Source: Cenococcum geophilum 1.58
Taxonomy: Eukaryota > Ascomycota > Dothideomycetes > Gloniales > Gloniaceae
NCBI GenBank assembly: GCA_001692895.1
Contig: KV748176.1
Coordinates: 2,666,001-2,730,000, forward strand
Direction: 5' to 3'
DNA: 64,000 bases
Part shown: piece after piece, positions 13,426 through 25,689 of the stretch
Layout of the letters: each line of letters starts with the position of its first letter
How positions within the stretch are numbered: position 1 is the stretch's first letter
Made by a program: the position numbers and the translations under genes
The notes under the pieces: generated by a model
The model's input: only the letters and a program-made list of their open reading frames with translations
Told to the model about the DNA's origin: nothing
Databases searched by the model: none

Positions 13426-13617
13426 ACCTACCTACCGACCTAACTACCTGCCTACCTGTCTACCTACTAACCTACCTGCCTACCTGCCTATCTGCCTACC
13501 TGCCTGCCTATCTGCCTATCTATTTGTCTATCTATCTGTTCATTTGTTTATCTATTTACCTGCCTACCTGCCTACCTGCCTGCTATCTATCTGTCTGTCT
13601 GTCTATCTGTCTGTCTA

Positions 13618-13652
<35 letters not shown>

Positions 13653-13690
13653 GCCTGCCTACCTGCCTGCCTGCCTGCCTGCCTGCCTGT
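13426..13690. repeat. Tetranucleotide microsatellite (CTAC/CTGC/CTAT/CTGT)n
   Basis: About 265 bp of imperfect 4-bp units. The open frame through it (SIYLS/CLPAC repeats) is a by-product of the repeat and not a gene. Confidence 0.95.
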
Positions 13691-13762
13691 GTTAGCTCTG
13701 GTTTAATTCGATCGATCAATTGATTGAATCGTTCGTAGTGTTCGCTGGCTGGTTGTTTGAAC

Positions 13763-13850
13763 GGTCGTCGTCTGGTTCTGGTAACGGTCGTCTGGTTCTG
13801 GCGACGGTCGTCTGGTTCTGGCGACGGTCGTCTAGTTCTGGCGACGGTCC
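13763..13850. repeat. 20-bp minisatellite
   Basis: About four to five copies of a 20-bp unit TCTGGTTCTGGCGACGGTCG, nearly perfect and not RIPed. Confidence 0.9.
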
Positions 13851-13989
13851 TCTACTAGCTGCTGCTCTGGTGCCTCCTTAGTAGGGAGGATGTAAGGAAG
13901 GAAGGATGGGTAAAAAAAAAATAAGGTGGCTATATAGGGGTATACTTGGCAGAGGCACGTGCAGACGGGAATATAGCGGGGACCCGATG

Positions 13990-14145
13990 CAGAGCTTCGT
14001 GTAGAGCCTCCGTACGCAGAGCCGTACGCAGAGCTTCGCCTCGTGCAGAGCCTCTGTACGCAGAGCTTCTGCAGAGCTTCTGCAGAGCTTCTGCAGAGCT
14101 TTATGCAGAGCTTCGTGCAGAGCTTCGTGCAGAGCTTCTATTAAA
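13990..14145. repeat. Minisatellite of GCAGAGCTTC-type units
   Basis: Repeated units built on GCAGAGC(T/C)T(C/T) with TGCA or GTAC linkers. The Arg/Ala/Glu-rich frame across it comes from the repeat. Confidence 0.9.
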
Positions 14146-14202
14146 TTTATAAAATTATACTTTTATATATGCTTAGTAATCTTATAGTTAGTACTTAGCA
14201 GC

Positions 14203-14280
14203 TAAATGCTGGGAAATGCTGGGAAATGCTAGGAAATGCTAGGAAATGCTAAAATAGCTAAAAACAAAAATTAAATGCTG
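14203..14280. repeat. Subterminal AAATGCTRGG repeats
   Basis: Five consecutive ~10-bp units next to the right terminal inverted repeat, mirroring GCATTT-type repeats near the left end at 7485-7660. Such arrays are the usual transposase-binding sites of hAT-like elements, an analogy rather than a demonstration. Confidence 0.8.
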
Positions 14281-14295
14281 GTAAATTTTTTCCTG

Positions 14296-15048
14296 ACGTT
14301 ATTTTAATAGCTAGATATTTAATATCTATATACTTTAAATATATAGCTACCCGTTTAAAAATTGTCTAGTATATATCTATAGAACCCTTAACTTAACCTT
14401 TAGCATCCTAATAACTCCCTATAACGCCTCTATTATTTTTAATAGCTTTTTAATATAGCTCCGCACTATCCTTATAATTCTCTACTACTTTAGTTTATAT
14501 TTTAAAACAACCTAGGTATTAGTCTGCAGTATAGCCTTTAAGCTCTATAGTAGAAGTTTGATAGTATTATTAGCTTAAATATATATAGCGCTAGTTTATA
14601 ACGTGGTGTTTAATCTCTATAGCAATCTCTACGTATAGTTATTATAAATTAACGTAGCCTTATTGATAATCCTACTAGTAATAGTCTATTATTAGTAGCA
14701 ATCTATATTAATCTAGTATTAACGGCAACGGCAAACTGCTGTATTATAGCACCCTCTATAGTAACTTAGCAGTAGAATACTAGAAGGGAATTAGCCTATA
14801 TAATAGGTGTGGACAGATATCTATAGGGTTAGTATAGTGGTTTAGTAGCTTATCTATTAACCTAGGCTTGCCACTTATAGCAGCTTTTAAATAGTTTATT
14901 TAATTAATCGTATATTAGTGCCTAATAATCGTATACTTTACCTAGTAGCTTACTAATATAGTTAAAGAGCTTATCCTAATGCGTAGACTTATAGACTAAT
15001 ATATTAGTTATTATAGAGTTAGCTCCCTTATAGCCGGTAGAATTAACT
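14296..15048 (+). mobile_element. Continuation of the unclassified plus-strand element
   Basis: AT-rich sequence with a plus-strand frame in which TAG replaces Gln, best from about 14860 to 15048 and continuing after the gypsy insertion at 20959. No domain is recognised. Confidence 0.4.
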
Positions 15049-15053
15049 ATAGG

Positions 15054-15278
15054 TGTTAGCGACTTAGTCAATCGAGGTATAAGCACGGTATAAGGGACGT
15101 GCAAGCCTATATAATTAGATTGTCTATAAACGAGAATCTAAAGCTAAAGAAAAGGAAAGGAAAGGATAAGTAGCAACGTGAGGAGTTATATACGATCCCT
15201 AGTCACGTAAGAGTCACATAAGCCCTACGTCTACTATAACGTTTACCATAGCTGCCGCTTTCTGCTAGTGCCGTAACA
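15054..15278 (-). repeat. 3' LTR of gypsy copy 1
   Basis: A 225-bp LTR, nearly identical to 20729-20953 apart from transitions. Confidence 0.93.
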
Positions 15279-15289
15279 TTACCCCCCCC

Positions 15290-18200
15290 CTCTACAAAAG
15301 CCTGCCCTTAGGCTTTATATATCCGTATTATACCTATAGGGCGTTCTTATCTTTACACTCTTCCGGTAGCTTATTATCTTTATTATACTAGCATTTTATC
15401 TATTTATCTAGGTACTTTAGCGGTCCTAGTTTATTAGGGTAACGGCTATAGAATTCTTAAAGCTTATAGGGACTGCCAATAAAGTTCTATATAGGGTACT
15501 AGGTAGGATCTAAGTTATAGCCTTTCCAACTAACGCAGTACTTTAGCGTTTTCCTTACTAGCTTATAGGCCAGTATCTTTTTAATTTCCTATTTGTTATT
15601 ACCACTAACTTAAATTAGTAGGGGGGGTTCGTTTTTTTATCCGGGTAATAGGTTGTTTATAGCCTTCTATAGCTTATCCAGTAAGAAAATAGGGTAAACC
15701 TTAATTAAATCTAGGAGCTCTACTTTATATAAGTTGCCTATTTTCTTAAGAACCTTATACGGTCCTGCTATCTAATAATTAAGCTTATAGCTAGGCCGTT
15801 CCGTTTTCTAGTTCTTTGTTATAACCTAAACCATATCACTTATAGTAAAGTTAGGCTCGCGCCTATGCTTATTTACCTACTGTTTTATTAATTTCTAGGC
15901 CTTTTCTAGGTTTATATAGGCTACTATCTAGGCTTCCTTTATGCGCTTAGCGTACTGCTAGGCTTCCTTATAAGATAGTTTCTCGCGTACAGTCTATGGT
16001 CCTTTTAGCCTATCCTAGTTAAAGCTTATTTAGGGTAGATACCCTATTTCTAGTTAAATAGGTGCAAATCCCGTAGAGTTATAAGGTAGGGTCGCCTGGG
16101 TGTAGTCTTTTAGAGGTAATAGTTTGCCCTAGTTATCTTAGAAGTAGTTAATAAAGGGCTAGAGTCTCTGGTCTAAGTATTAATTTATAATCTCTATCTA
16201 ACTATCTATTTAGGGGTAGTACGCCGTAGAAAGCTTTAGCCTAATTCCTAAGATCCGGGTAAACTTATTCTAGAAAGCCGATATAAACTACGGTCTATAG
16301 TCCAATATAATAGTATCTAGTAGTCCGTAAATTTAGTAGATATAATAGATATATAGTTGGGCCGCCTCTTTATTATTAATATTCTTATAATAGGGGATTA
16401 AGAAAGGGCGTTTACTAAATTAGTTAACTAAGATTATAACTATATTATACCCGTTACGGTCTACTAGTAGTTTATAAAAGTCTATAAAGATATACTGCTA
16501 GGGGCGCTCTGGTATTAGAAGTGGCTTTAATAGTCCTAGGGTTTTATCTCGTGGAATTATAAACCTATAGCAGTTGTTGCAGTTCCTTATATAACGGTTA
16601 ATATCTATAACTATTCTAGGCCAGTAGTAACGGTCACCAATAATCTTATAAGTCTTATTTTTTCTAGGGTGGGCCGTAGAGACCTAGGTATATGCTTTAG
16701 TAATAAGCCGGGTTAATAAGTTCTTTTCTTTTACTACTACTAGCCGTTCCTAGTGCCTAAGTAGTCCATTTTTAAGGGACTATAGGCTAGTAATATCCTT
16801 TACCTTTTTGCAGTACTCCTGTAGAGAAGGGTCCGTACAATTTGCTTACAGTAGTTTATTAATAAGGTTAAATTCCATAGGGTTAATGGGACATATCTTA
16901 GCGCTTAAAGATTTAGTACTTAGTTCTTCCTATATCTAAGGGTTAAGGTACTTTAGTTATAGTAGCGTCTAGGTCTATAATAAGACCTTTATAGCCATCT
17001 AGTTATCTAGGTCTTGTTTACGCCTTATAAGAGCGTCCATATAGTTAGTGGCGCCTAGCCTATATATAATTAGGAAGTTAAACTAAGATAGGACATCCGC
17101 CTAGCGCGCCTGCCGGGCCGTAAGGGCTTTTATTATTATAAAATATTCTATGGCCTTATAATCTAAAACCACTTAAATAGGTTTAGGGGTTCCTTCTAGC
17201 TATACTCGCCAGTGCTAAAAGCTATAGATAATAGCCAATATTTCTTTATTATAAATTAGGTAGTTTAGCTTAGCATTTATTATAGTCTTTAAGTAGTAAG
17301 CAATAGGGTGCTATTCCCCGTCCGTCTGCTTCTAGGAATAAACGCCAGCAATAACACTATCTAAGGCATCCGTTTTTAGCATTAAGGGCCGTTTTAGGTT
17401 AAAGTAGGCGAGTAAAGGAGCGGAGACTAGCCGTTTCTTAAGTTCATTAAAAGCCTGCCTATATACGATATTAAAGTAAAAGGGCTAGTTCTTTATTATA
17501 AGGCGGCTAAGGGGCTAAGTAATCCTATTATAGTTCTTAATAAAGCGTTAGTAGAAGTTATAAAAGCCTAGAAATAACTATATCCCTTTTATAGTCCGTA
17601 GTAGTTCCCATTAATTAATTACAGCTATCTTTTCTAGGTCTGCCTTAATTCCATCTATACTAATAATAAACCTTAGGTACTTTATTCGCTTTATACTAAA
17701 CTCTAACTTCTTAATATTGGCCTAAAGGCTAGTATTATGGAGCCGTTATAGGACCTTATAAACGTGCTCCTTATATTCTAACTTATTTTTAGAGTAAATT
17801 ATAATATTATCCAGGTAGGCTATATAGAAGTCATTAAGGTAGTTAAAGAGTACATTATTTATATATTGTTAGTACGTAGTAGGTCCGTTAGTCAGTCTAA
17901 AGGAAAGTACTTTATATTTATATAATCCGTATTAAGTCTAAAATATAGTAAGGTCTATAAATCCGGGGTCCATTCTAATTTGGTAGAAGGCCTAGCGGAT
18001 ATTAAGCTTTATAAATACCTTAGCTCTATTTATTTAAGCTAGCGTCTTATCTAGTAAGGGTAGCGGATAACGGTCTTTGCAGGTTATATTATTAAGCTTA
18101 TAGTAGTTAATACAGAAACAAAGTCCTCTATTTAGCTTTTTTATAAAGAGAATAGGGGAGGTAAATAGGGCCTAACTAGGCTTAATAAACCCCTTTACTA

Positions 18201-20500
18201 GGTTGTCTATAATGTACTACTTAGTAGCCTATAATTCGGCAATAAATTATTTACAAAGGGGGGTATAGCTGAGGACGTTTTCCTTATCTAGTTTAATCTT
18301 AATCTTATAGTTATATAATTAGTAGGGTAGAAGCATGTTAAATGCTGCCTTAGAAAATATATCCTTAAACTCTTAGTACTAATAGGGTAGTTTCTGTTCT
18401 ACTAGCTCCTTATCTATAAGCTTATCCTCCTCTTAGGCTAGGGTCTCTTTTTCTTTAATTATTTAATTAATTTTATATAAGCTAGTTATAAAGGCAACGG
18501 TATCTAGCTAAACTAAGTTCTGGTAGAATTCTATAGCGTTAATATAGTAGATATTAACTAGTGGGAGGTCCGTAGGTTTCTTTACGGATATTTATTAGGC
18601 CGTATTTTGCGGTATAGGGTTTATAGTCTTCCTTAGCTCGCGTTTTATTTTCCGTAAATTATTCTTCCAGTCTATTAGTTTAGTATACCGTCTAATATTT
18701 CTAGCCTTCCATTATAGCTGCGTAAGGCCTAGGTTCTCTACTAGGGACTTAGGTAGGTTACTATTAACTTCCTAAATCTATAGTGCGGGTAGCGTAATAT
18801 AGGTAGCCTAGGGGCGGCGTAGTATACGGATCCGTTACGGGTTAAGCTATATATCCTTCTTAAAGGCCTAGTCTTTACGTATGGCATTGGCCTAGTAGAT
18901 AGTATTAATCTAGGGTTATGCTAGGTTTTCTATTATAATGCTAATTTCTTTTATAAAAGAAGGGGTTAGGGGTAGGGTTTTAGGCTAAATAAGCCGTCTG
19001 CTTTGTATATTAAGCTATAAGCCTAAATAGGCTAGCCATTTCCTCTCTAAGATTATATTATAGCTTCTAAGGTCCGTAATTAGAAAGGGGATATTATACT
19101 ACCTTCGCCTATTAACGCGGAGGTATATTCGTAAAATACTTATTATAGGTTGCCCTACCCGTCCATTATACCCGCAATTAGGAATTAGTTTAGGCAGGTC
19201 TTCTATAGGTGTATTAAGAAAGTTAGCCAGCTTTATAGCACACTAAATATTAATTAGGGTAAAGGTATTTGCTCTAAAGTTAGCTAAGGCAAAGGTTAAA
19301 ACTTAATATTTATTACGGAATAAGGTATAAGGGATAGTATAGCTTCTTTCACTAATTAGCCGACCTAGATTAATATATAATATATTAATCCCTTTTAACC
19401 CTAGAGAGGAGTTTTTCTCTAGGGTTCCTCTTTTTCTAACTCTATATTATCCTCCTAGATTAACAGAACCTTATCCGCTTTTACCTTTATTAGGCAGTTC
19501 CTTATAGGATAGCCCTTTTAACCGTATAAGAAGCAAGCCCCTTAATCGCTAAGGGCCTATATATAGGGGTCGCTATAGGTAGGCCGAGTAAGCGCTTGGC
19601 CCACGGTAGGGCTAGCTATACGGCTAGTCGCTAGGTTAGTAGCCGGCGTAGTAAACGTTATAGGTTATACTAGGGTATTACAGGCCATTCTTATATTACT
19701 TATAGCTTAATTTAGGGGATTCCTAGCCTTTATCCGGTTAGCTCGTGCCTTAATTTAATAGAGGCCTTAGTTAATAGCTAGGCAATAGTCTATAAGTTTT
19801 TTTAACGTCTATATAGTAGTAAAAGCTAGTAGTACGGCCCGCTGTAGGTCTAAGGTGAGCTTATTAAAGAGGTCTAGAAGTAGGTCTTCCTAAGAAATCC
19901 AGGCTTATCTAGCTAGGTATAAGAAGCGGGTCTAAAAGGCTAAAAAGGTCTCCGTTATTTTTATGTTTAGACTTTTATAGCTAAGGCAGGCGTTTTATAC
20001 CCTAAAAGGGTCCTTATAGATAGAAGATAGGTAGTTAATTATTTTTTCTTTAAAGAGGAAGGGCTTTACTAAGTCCTAGGCGTATCGCGGACGTAGATAC
20101 GTCTATATATCTCCACCGGTACGGCCGAAAACGTAGGCCATTTTAGCTTAAGTAGTAGGGAAGTAATCCGCATTAACTTTAAGCTTATCCTATAATTAAA
20201 GCTTCCAATTATTAAATATAGGGTCGGCTCCGTCTATAAGCAATAGGGGGTCTATAACCTTCGTGGACTGCAACAATCCTAATGCTGTACGTTAGGCTAG
20301 GGCCTTAAGGACTATAGCAAGTCTGTTTAATAGGTCCTCGCTAGATATAGGGGTACTTTTAGTTTTAAGCAGTTCTCGTAGCCGTTTAATTTTAGTATTA
20401 GCTGCTGCGAGCTCTGCTTAAGGGGTTAAGATATTAATTATTTCTTCGTCTAAGGCATTTATGGGTCCTATAGCTGCTTTGCCTACTGCTGTGTTTTATA
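15290..20500 (-). pseudogene. Gypsy gag-pol polyprotein, copy 1, RIP-degraded
   Basis: Domains on the minus strand in N-to-C order, so falling coordinates. Gag lies at about 20480-19540, with a degraded zinc knuckle near 19535-19490 reading ACFLYG.KGYPIRNC. Protease lies at about 19300-18900. Reverse transcriptase lies at about 18300-17560, with YLDNII at 17838-17815 in place of YLDDI. RNase H runs at 17500-17000, the integrase zinc finger near 16640-16560, and the integrase core at 16540-15900 (YIFIDFYKL, DRNGYNIV, FSKRPFLIPYYKN). A C-terminal chromodomain at about 15600-15400 reads W.GYNLDPT.YP. Chromodomains steer integration to modified histones. TAG codons at former Gln and Trp positions kill every domain. 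Confidence 0.88.
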
Positions 20501-20728
20501 GTATAGTGCTAGGGTATTAGGTAATTCCGGGTAATTTCTTTAAGGGTTCTGGTCTGTGTATATCTTATAGGTCCTTTCCTTAGGGTTTTATTCTTTTCCT
20601 TTAGGTTCTATCCTTATAGTCCTAGTAATATCCTTAGGGTCCTATTCTATATCCTTATCCTATTTGTGGTCCTATAGATATATTTAAGTTCCTTCTTAGG
20701 AAGAAAGGGTGGTTTAAGCTTTAGGTAA

Positions 20729-20953
20729 TGTTAGCGACTTAGTTAATCGAGGTATAAACACGGTATAAAGGACGTGCAAGCCTATATAATTAGATTGTCT
20801 ATAAACGAGAATCTAAAGCTAAAGAAAAGGAAAGGAAAGGATAAGTAGCAACGCGAGGAGTTATATACGATCCCTAGTCACGTAAGAGTCACGTGAGCCC
20901 TGCGTCTACCATAACGTCTACTATAGCTGCCGCTTTCTGCCAGTGCCGTAATA
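20729..20953 (-). repeat. 5' LTR of gypsy copy 1
   Basis: Pair of 15054-15278, same length. Confidence 0.93.
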
Positions 20954-20958
20954 ATAGG

Positions 20959-22139
20959 TAAATTTAGCATTTCCCGCCGCTTTACTTAAGTAAGAAGTAC
21001 TACCTTTACTTATATAGCTAGTGCTAATATAACTCTAAGCCAGTCTCTTTAGCTAATTCTCCCCTCTCGTACTATATTAGCTAGTAGTATCACCTTAAAA
21101 AAGACGCAGAGACATCTATTTACTAATATTAGTAGCAATATAAGTATAAATAGGCCGCAGCTAAAGCGCCAGATAGCGCAGTATTAGGTCTTAGCCCTTA
21201 GAGTAATCTGGATATTAAACCTTATAGTATAGTATTAAATCTAAATCCTTAAGGCAGTTTAAGTATAAGAGCTTATAGTATAACACTAAGTCTTAACTTT
21301 TAGATAAGCCTAAGGTTAATATTTATAATATAGTACTAGATCTCCGATTATAAAAAATTTTAAAGTTTAAGATTTATAGTGTAGCACTAGTTCCTAGGTA
21401 GTAGGAAATCTAGAAATTTAGAATTTAGAATATAGTATTAAATCTCCGCTCCTCTTAAATCCTAAGGCTTAGGATTTAAGTTATAATACTAGATCTCCGC
21501 TTCTAGGAAACTCTAAGACTTAGGGTTTACAGGCTAATACTTAATCTCCGCCCTCTAAACTAGGCGTAGTTAAGAATTCGCATACTAATACTTAATCTCC
21601 ACCTTCTAAATTAGGTGCAAATAAATTATTAACTCTAAATACTTTAGTAAAGGCAGAGGACAATGGCTCTACTACAGAGCTATCTACATAGGATTTAACA
21701 TAGATTAGCCAAAATAGCAACTATAAGAAGACTTTAAAAATGCAAAGGACCTAATTAGCAACTTCTACTACGCGAACCTACAGAAACCGGGCTTAAGTAG
21801 AGATTTTATACCTAATCCTCTATAGGAGCCCTTATAGAGTTAAACTGTTATATATTACCACGTAAGGGCAAATTGCCGTTAGATTACCGCAAGTTGCTAT
21901 TATATAACGGCAAAGTACGATTACGTAACCAAAATATCGTTAAGATATCCAGAAACTTTAACCAGCGGTTAAAGTTATCTAATTAGTTGGATTTCTAGGT
22001 GCCAAGCCTTATTACATAACGTTGTTTTAAGCCTTTAGCGATACCCCCTTTTTTCTTTTCTATACCCTAAGCATTCCTTCTATATATATATAGTAACCAT
22101 AGCGTCGCCGAAGCTCCGCCTCTATAAAAGGGGGGGTAG
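20959..22139 (+). mobile_element. 3' internal part of the unclassified plus-strand LTR element
   Basis: The plus-strand frame continues to about 21250. A degenerate tandem block follows at 21190-21620, with units around 'actaGATCTCCGC' and 'TTAGGGTTTA'. A non-coding 3' region then contains a conserved 50-bp palindromic module at 21942-21992, and a purine-rich tract (AAAAGGGGGGG) lies immediately before the LTR at 22140. The polypurine tract plus LTR arrangement shows this is the 3' end of a plus-strand LTR element. No pol domains are recognised in the visible 3.4 kb, so it could be non-autonomous or the pol could lie outside the window. Confidence 0.5.
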
Positions 22140-22329
22140 TGTTACGGAACCCTACCGCAGGGGCCTCTATAGGAGAGCCCCGTACTCTTATATACACCTT
22201 ACGTACAGCTTACGTCAGCTACGCGTAGGTATATCACCTCCTTACGCCCTCAACCCTTACAATCGATCGCGTAACGTCTTATAGACTCCTAATATATACG
22301 CTTTGTAGCCACTGCCCCCGTCCCGTAAC
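22140..22329 (+). repeat. 3' LTR of the unclassified plus-strand element
   Basis: Starts TGTTACGGAACCC after a polypurine tract and ends ...CCCGTAAC. From about 22329 onward the sequence aligns with gypsy gag (compare 19965 onward), so the LTR edge is sharp. No second copy of this LTR is seen, so the 5' end must lie left of the window. Confidence 0.65.
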
Positions 22330-23362
22330 GTTGGGCTTTTGTGATTAAGTCGAGCGTTTTATACTTTAAAGGGGTCCTTATAGATAGAAGATAGGTAGAC
22401 AATTATCTCTTCTTTAGAGAGGAAGGGATTTACTAAGTCCTATACGTATCGCGGACGTAGGTGCATCTATGCGTCCCCGCCGGTGCGGCCAAAAACATAG
22501 GCTATTTTAGCCTAAGTAGTAGGAAAGTAGTCCGTATTAACTTTAAGCTTATCCTATAATTAAAGCTTCTAATTATTAAATATAGGTCGGTTCCGTCTAT
22601 AAGTAATAGGGGGTCCGCGACCTTCGCGGACCGTAATAATACTAATGCTATACATTAGGCTAGGGCCTTAAGGACTATAGCAAGTCTCTAGGTATCTAAT
22701 AACTCTTTATTAAGTGTATAGGGTTCTCTAGCTTTAAGCAGCTCTTAAAGTTATTTAATTTTAGTATTAGCTGCTATAAGCTCTACCTAGGAGTTTAAGT
22801 TAGTTGCTGTTTTACTATTAGAGGTATTTAAGGGTCCTACGGCTACTTTGCCGGCCGCTGTAGTTCTTAATATAGTAATATGGTTATTAGGGTAACTTTT
22901 AGTAGGATTCTGTAGGGGTTCTAGTCTATACGTGTTCTATAGGTCTTATTATTCTTTTTTATTTTTCTAGTTCTGTTTTATTCTTTAAGTTTTAGTAATA
23001 GTCTTTAGGTCTACTTCTATGTTCTATTCCTGTTTATAGTCTATAAATATTTTTAAGTTCCTTTTTAGGAAGAAGAGTAGACGAGCTTTAGATAATGTTA
23101 GTGACTTAGTTAATTAAGGCACGAGTACGGCAAAAAGGACGCGCAAGCCTATATAATTGGTAGTCTATAAATAAGGATCTAAAGCTAGAGAAAGGAAAGG
23201 AGATAAAAAGTAGCGCCGCTTAACGTTATATATAATCCTTTAGTTACATAATAACAACTGTCTAAAACTGTATAAAACTGTCTATAACTATCTGCGACTG
23301 TTTACTATAATCTACCAATATCTATTAGCCACAATCTACTAGTTTCCACTAGCGCCGTAATA
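22330..23362 (-). mobile_element. Gypsy fragment: 5' LTR and start of gag, minus strand
   Basis: 22346-23095 aligns with the gag end of copy 1 (19990-20728). 23096-23362 is its 5' LTR, lengthened to 267 bp by an expansion of AACTGT-type units at 23266-23310. The element is cut at 22330 by the plus-strand LTR element and inserted into the gypsy that continues at 23363. Confidence 0.8.
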
Positions 23363-25023
23363 GCCTACCTAGATAATATTATAATCTGCTTTAAGAATAA
23401 GCTAAAATATAAGGAGTATATCTATAAGGTCCTATAATAGCTCCATAAGGCTAGCCTTTAGGCTAATATTAGGAAATTGGAGTTTAGTGTTAAACATATA
23501 AAGTACCTAGGATTTATTATTAATATAGATAGAATTAAGGTAGACCTAAAAAGGACGGCCGTAATTAACTGGTGGGTACCCCTAAGGGCTATAAAGGGGG
23601 TATAATTTTTTTAGGTTTCTATAACTTCTACTAACGCTTTATTAAGAACTATAGTAGGATTACTTAGCCCCTTAGCCACCTTACTATAAAGAACTAGCCG
23701 TTTTACTTTAACACCGTATATAGACAGGCTTTTAATAAGCTTAAGAAATAACTAGTCTCCGCTCCCTTACTTACCTACTTTAACTTAAAACGGCCCTTAA
23801 TACTAAAAACTAACGCTATAGACAGTATTATAGCTAGCGTTTATTTCTAAAAGTAGACGGATAAAGAATATTATCCTATTACTTACTATTTAAAGACTAT
23901 AGTAGATACTAAGCTAAACTACCCAATTTATAATAAAGAAATGCTAGCTATTATCTCTAGCTTTTAGCACTAGCGAGTATAGTTAAAAGGGACCTCTAAG
24001 CCTATTTAGGTAGTTTCTAATTATAAGGCCTTAGAATATTTTATAATAATAAAGGCCCTTACAGCATAGTAGGCGTACTAGGCGGATATTTTATCTTAGT
24101 TTAACTTTCTAATTATATATAGGCTAGGCGCTATAAGCCGTACGGATATACTTATAAGATAGGAATAGGACCTAGATAAATAAATAGCCGCAAAGATCTT
24201 ATTACAGACCTATATGCTACTATAACTAGAGCACCTTAACCCTTAAATATAGGCAGAACTAAATATAGAATCCTTAAAAGCCAAGATATACCCTATTAAC
24301 TCTATAGAACTTAACCTTATTAATAAACTACTATAGGTAAACCGTACGGCCCCTTCTCTATAGAAGTACCGTAAAAAGGCAAAGGACGCTACTAGCCTAT
24401 AGTTATAGATTTTAACCATTACGTACGGAACTATAACGGCTACTATAGGTTTATAATTCCGCAATATAAGACCCTAGGGCTATTAAAACCTCTCCTAATA
24501 CTAGAACACCCCTAGCAGCATATTTCTATAGATTTCTATAAACTACCTCTAGACCGTAACGGATATAATATAGTTATAATTTTAGTTAACCGGTTTAGCA
24601 AGCGTCCATTTTTAATTCCCTATTATAAAAATATTTATACTAAAAAGGCGGCCTAACTATATATCTACTACGTCTACTAAATCTACGGACTACTAAATAC
24701 TATAATATATAATCGCAGGCCGTAATTTATATTAGCCTTTTAGAACGAGTTTATCTAAATCCTAGGTATTAGGCTAAAGCTTTTTATAGTATACTACCTT
24801 TAAATAAACGATTAGATAGAGATTATAAATTAATACTTAGACTAGAGACTCCGGCCCTATATTAACTACTTCTAGAATAACTAGGCTAAACTACTACCTT
24901 TAATAGACTATACCTAAGTAACCTTACCCCATAACTCTACTAGATTTGCCCCTATCTAACTAGAAATAGACTACTTAACCCATATAAGCTTTAACTAGAA
25001 AAGACTGAAAGGACCCTAAACTA

Positions 25024-25531
25024 TCCCTTAACCCGCCAGCGTCCTACGAGAAGTTAGTCCGTGCTTGAACACCAGAATCAAAACTACGCGTATGACCTAT
25101 ATAGATTTGATCAATTAATTACCATCAACTATGCCTTCCAATCGTACTTCTAATGATATATATCTTGTTCAACCGACTTAGTATAACGTATAGCCAAATT
25201 GGCGCGCTAAAAAACCACCACCGAAGCCATAGCGTCGCCTAATTTTACTCCTATGCATATTAACGATTTTAACGACTATAGCGCGCTAAATTTACCTACC
25301 AATGTTAATTAACACAATCTATTCGCTATATTCAATTAATTCTTTATGCGACGACTGTTGGATACCTTATATCAAGCGACTCAACTCTAAGAATTAAGCC
25401 TCTATATCAATTTTAAATAGCGATCAACATATCACCAGCTTTGTATTCTTGATCATGATGATTCGACTTAGTTAATCTAATTGGCCAGTTCTTATCGATA
25501 ACGGTAGGACGCATTCCGGCGGGTTAAGGGA
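25024..25531. mobile_element. 508-bp non-autonomous DNA transposon with TA target duplication
   Basis: Ends TCCCTTAACCCGCC and its reverse complement GGCGGGTTAAGGGA are flanked by TA on both sides (25022-25023, 25532-25533). A second inverted block, GCGTCCTAC, follows a few bases in. Removing it and one TA restores the gypsy reading frame. It is not visibly RIPed, unlike its host. No transposase is encoded. The TA duplication suggests mobilisation by a Tc1/mariner or pogo-type enzyme. Confidence 0.85.
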
Positions 25532-25689
25532 TACGTGAAAAGCTATCTTATAAGAAAGCCTAGTACTACGCTAAGCGCTTAGAAGAAGCCTAGATAGTAA
25601 CCTGTATAAATTTAGAAAAGGCCTAAAAATTAATATAATAGTAGGTAAATAAGTATAGGCGAGAGCCTAACTTTACTAAGGGGGGGGGA

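Larger units (their letters stand above)
7468..14295. mobile_element. Composite DNA-transposon-like unit with terminal inverted repeats, carrying a nested LINE and satellites
   Basis: The left end reads TAGGAAAAAATTTACCAGC and the right end is its reverse complement, with CAGG in place of TAGG, so the ends form an inverted repeat of about 23 bp. Subterminal copies of AAATGC or GCATTT are dense at both ends (7485-7660 and 14200-14290), the style of hAT-like elements. I cannot find a matching 8-bp target duplication (only cgtta is shared near the ends) and see no transposase of its own. It is therefore probably non-autonomous, or its transposase was lost before the LINE inserted. Confidence 0.55.
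15054..20953 (-). mobile_element. Complete chromodomain Ty3/gypsy retrotransposon, RIP-inactivated (copy 1)
   Basis: LTRs of 225 bp at 15054-15278 and 20729-20953 have TG...CA(TA) ends and a perfect 5-bp target duplication, atagg, at 15049-15053 and 20954-20958. A C-rich tract at 15279-15292 next to the LTR is the polypurine tract of the minus strand, which fixes the orientation. The same family occurs at 37505-51433, 22330-23362, 23368-25898 and 63392 onward. Confidence 0.95.

Noticed and set aside
13524-13706. 60-residue open frame rich in CLPAC/SIYLS
   Set aside because: Lies entirely in a tetranucleotide microsatellite; the periodic peptide is a by-product.
13946-14152. 68-residue Ala/Arg/Glu-rich open frame
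   Set aside because: Built from GCAGAGC minisatellite units; no start context or conservation signal.
13426-14290. Regular repeats considered as a CRISPR-like array
   Set aside because: Units are contiguous without unique spacers, and the context is eukaryotic; they are satellites.
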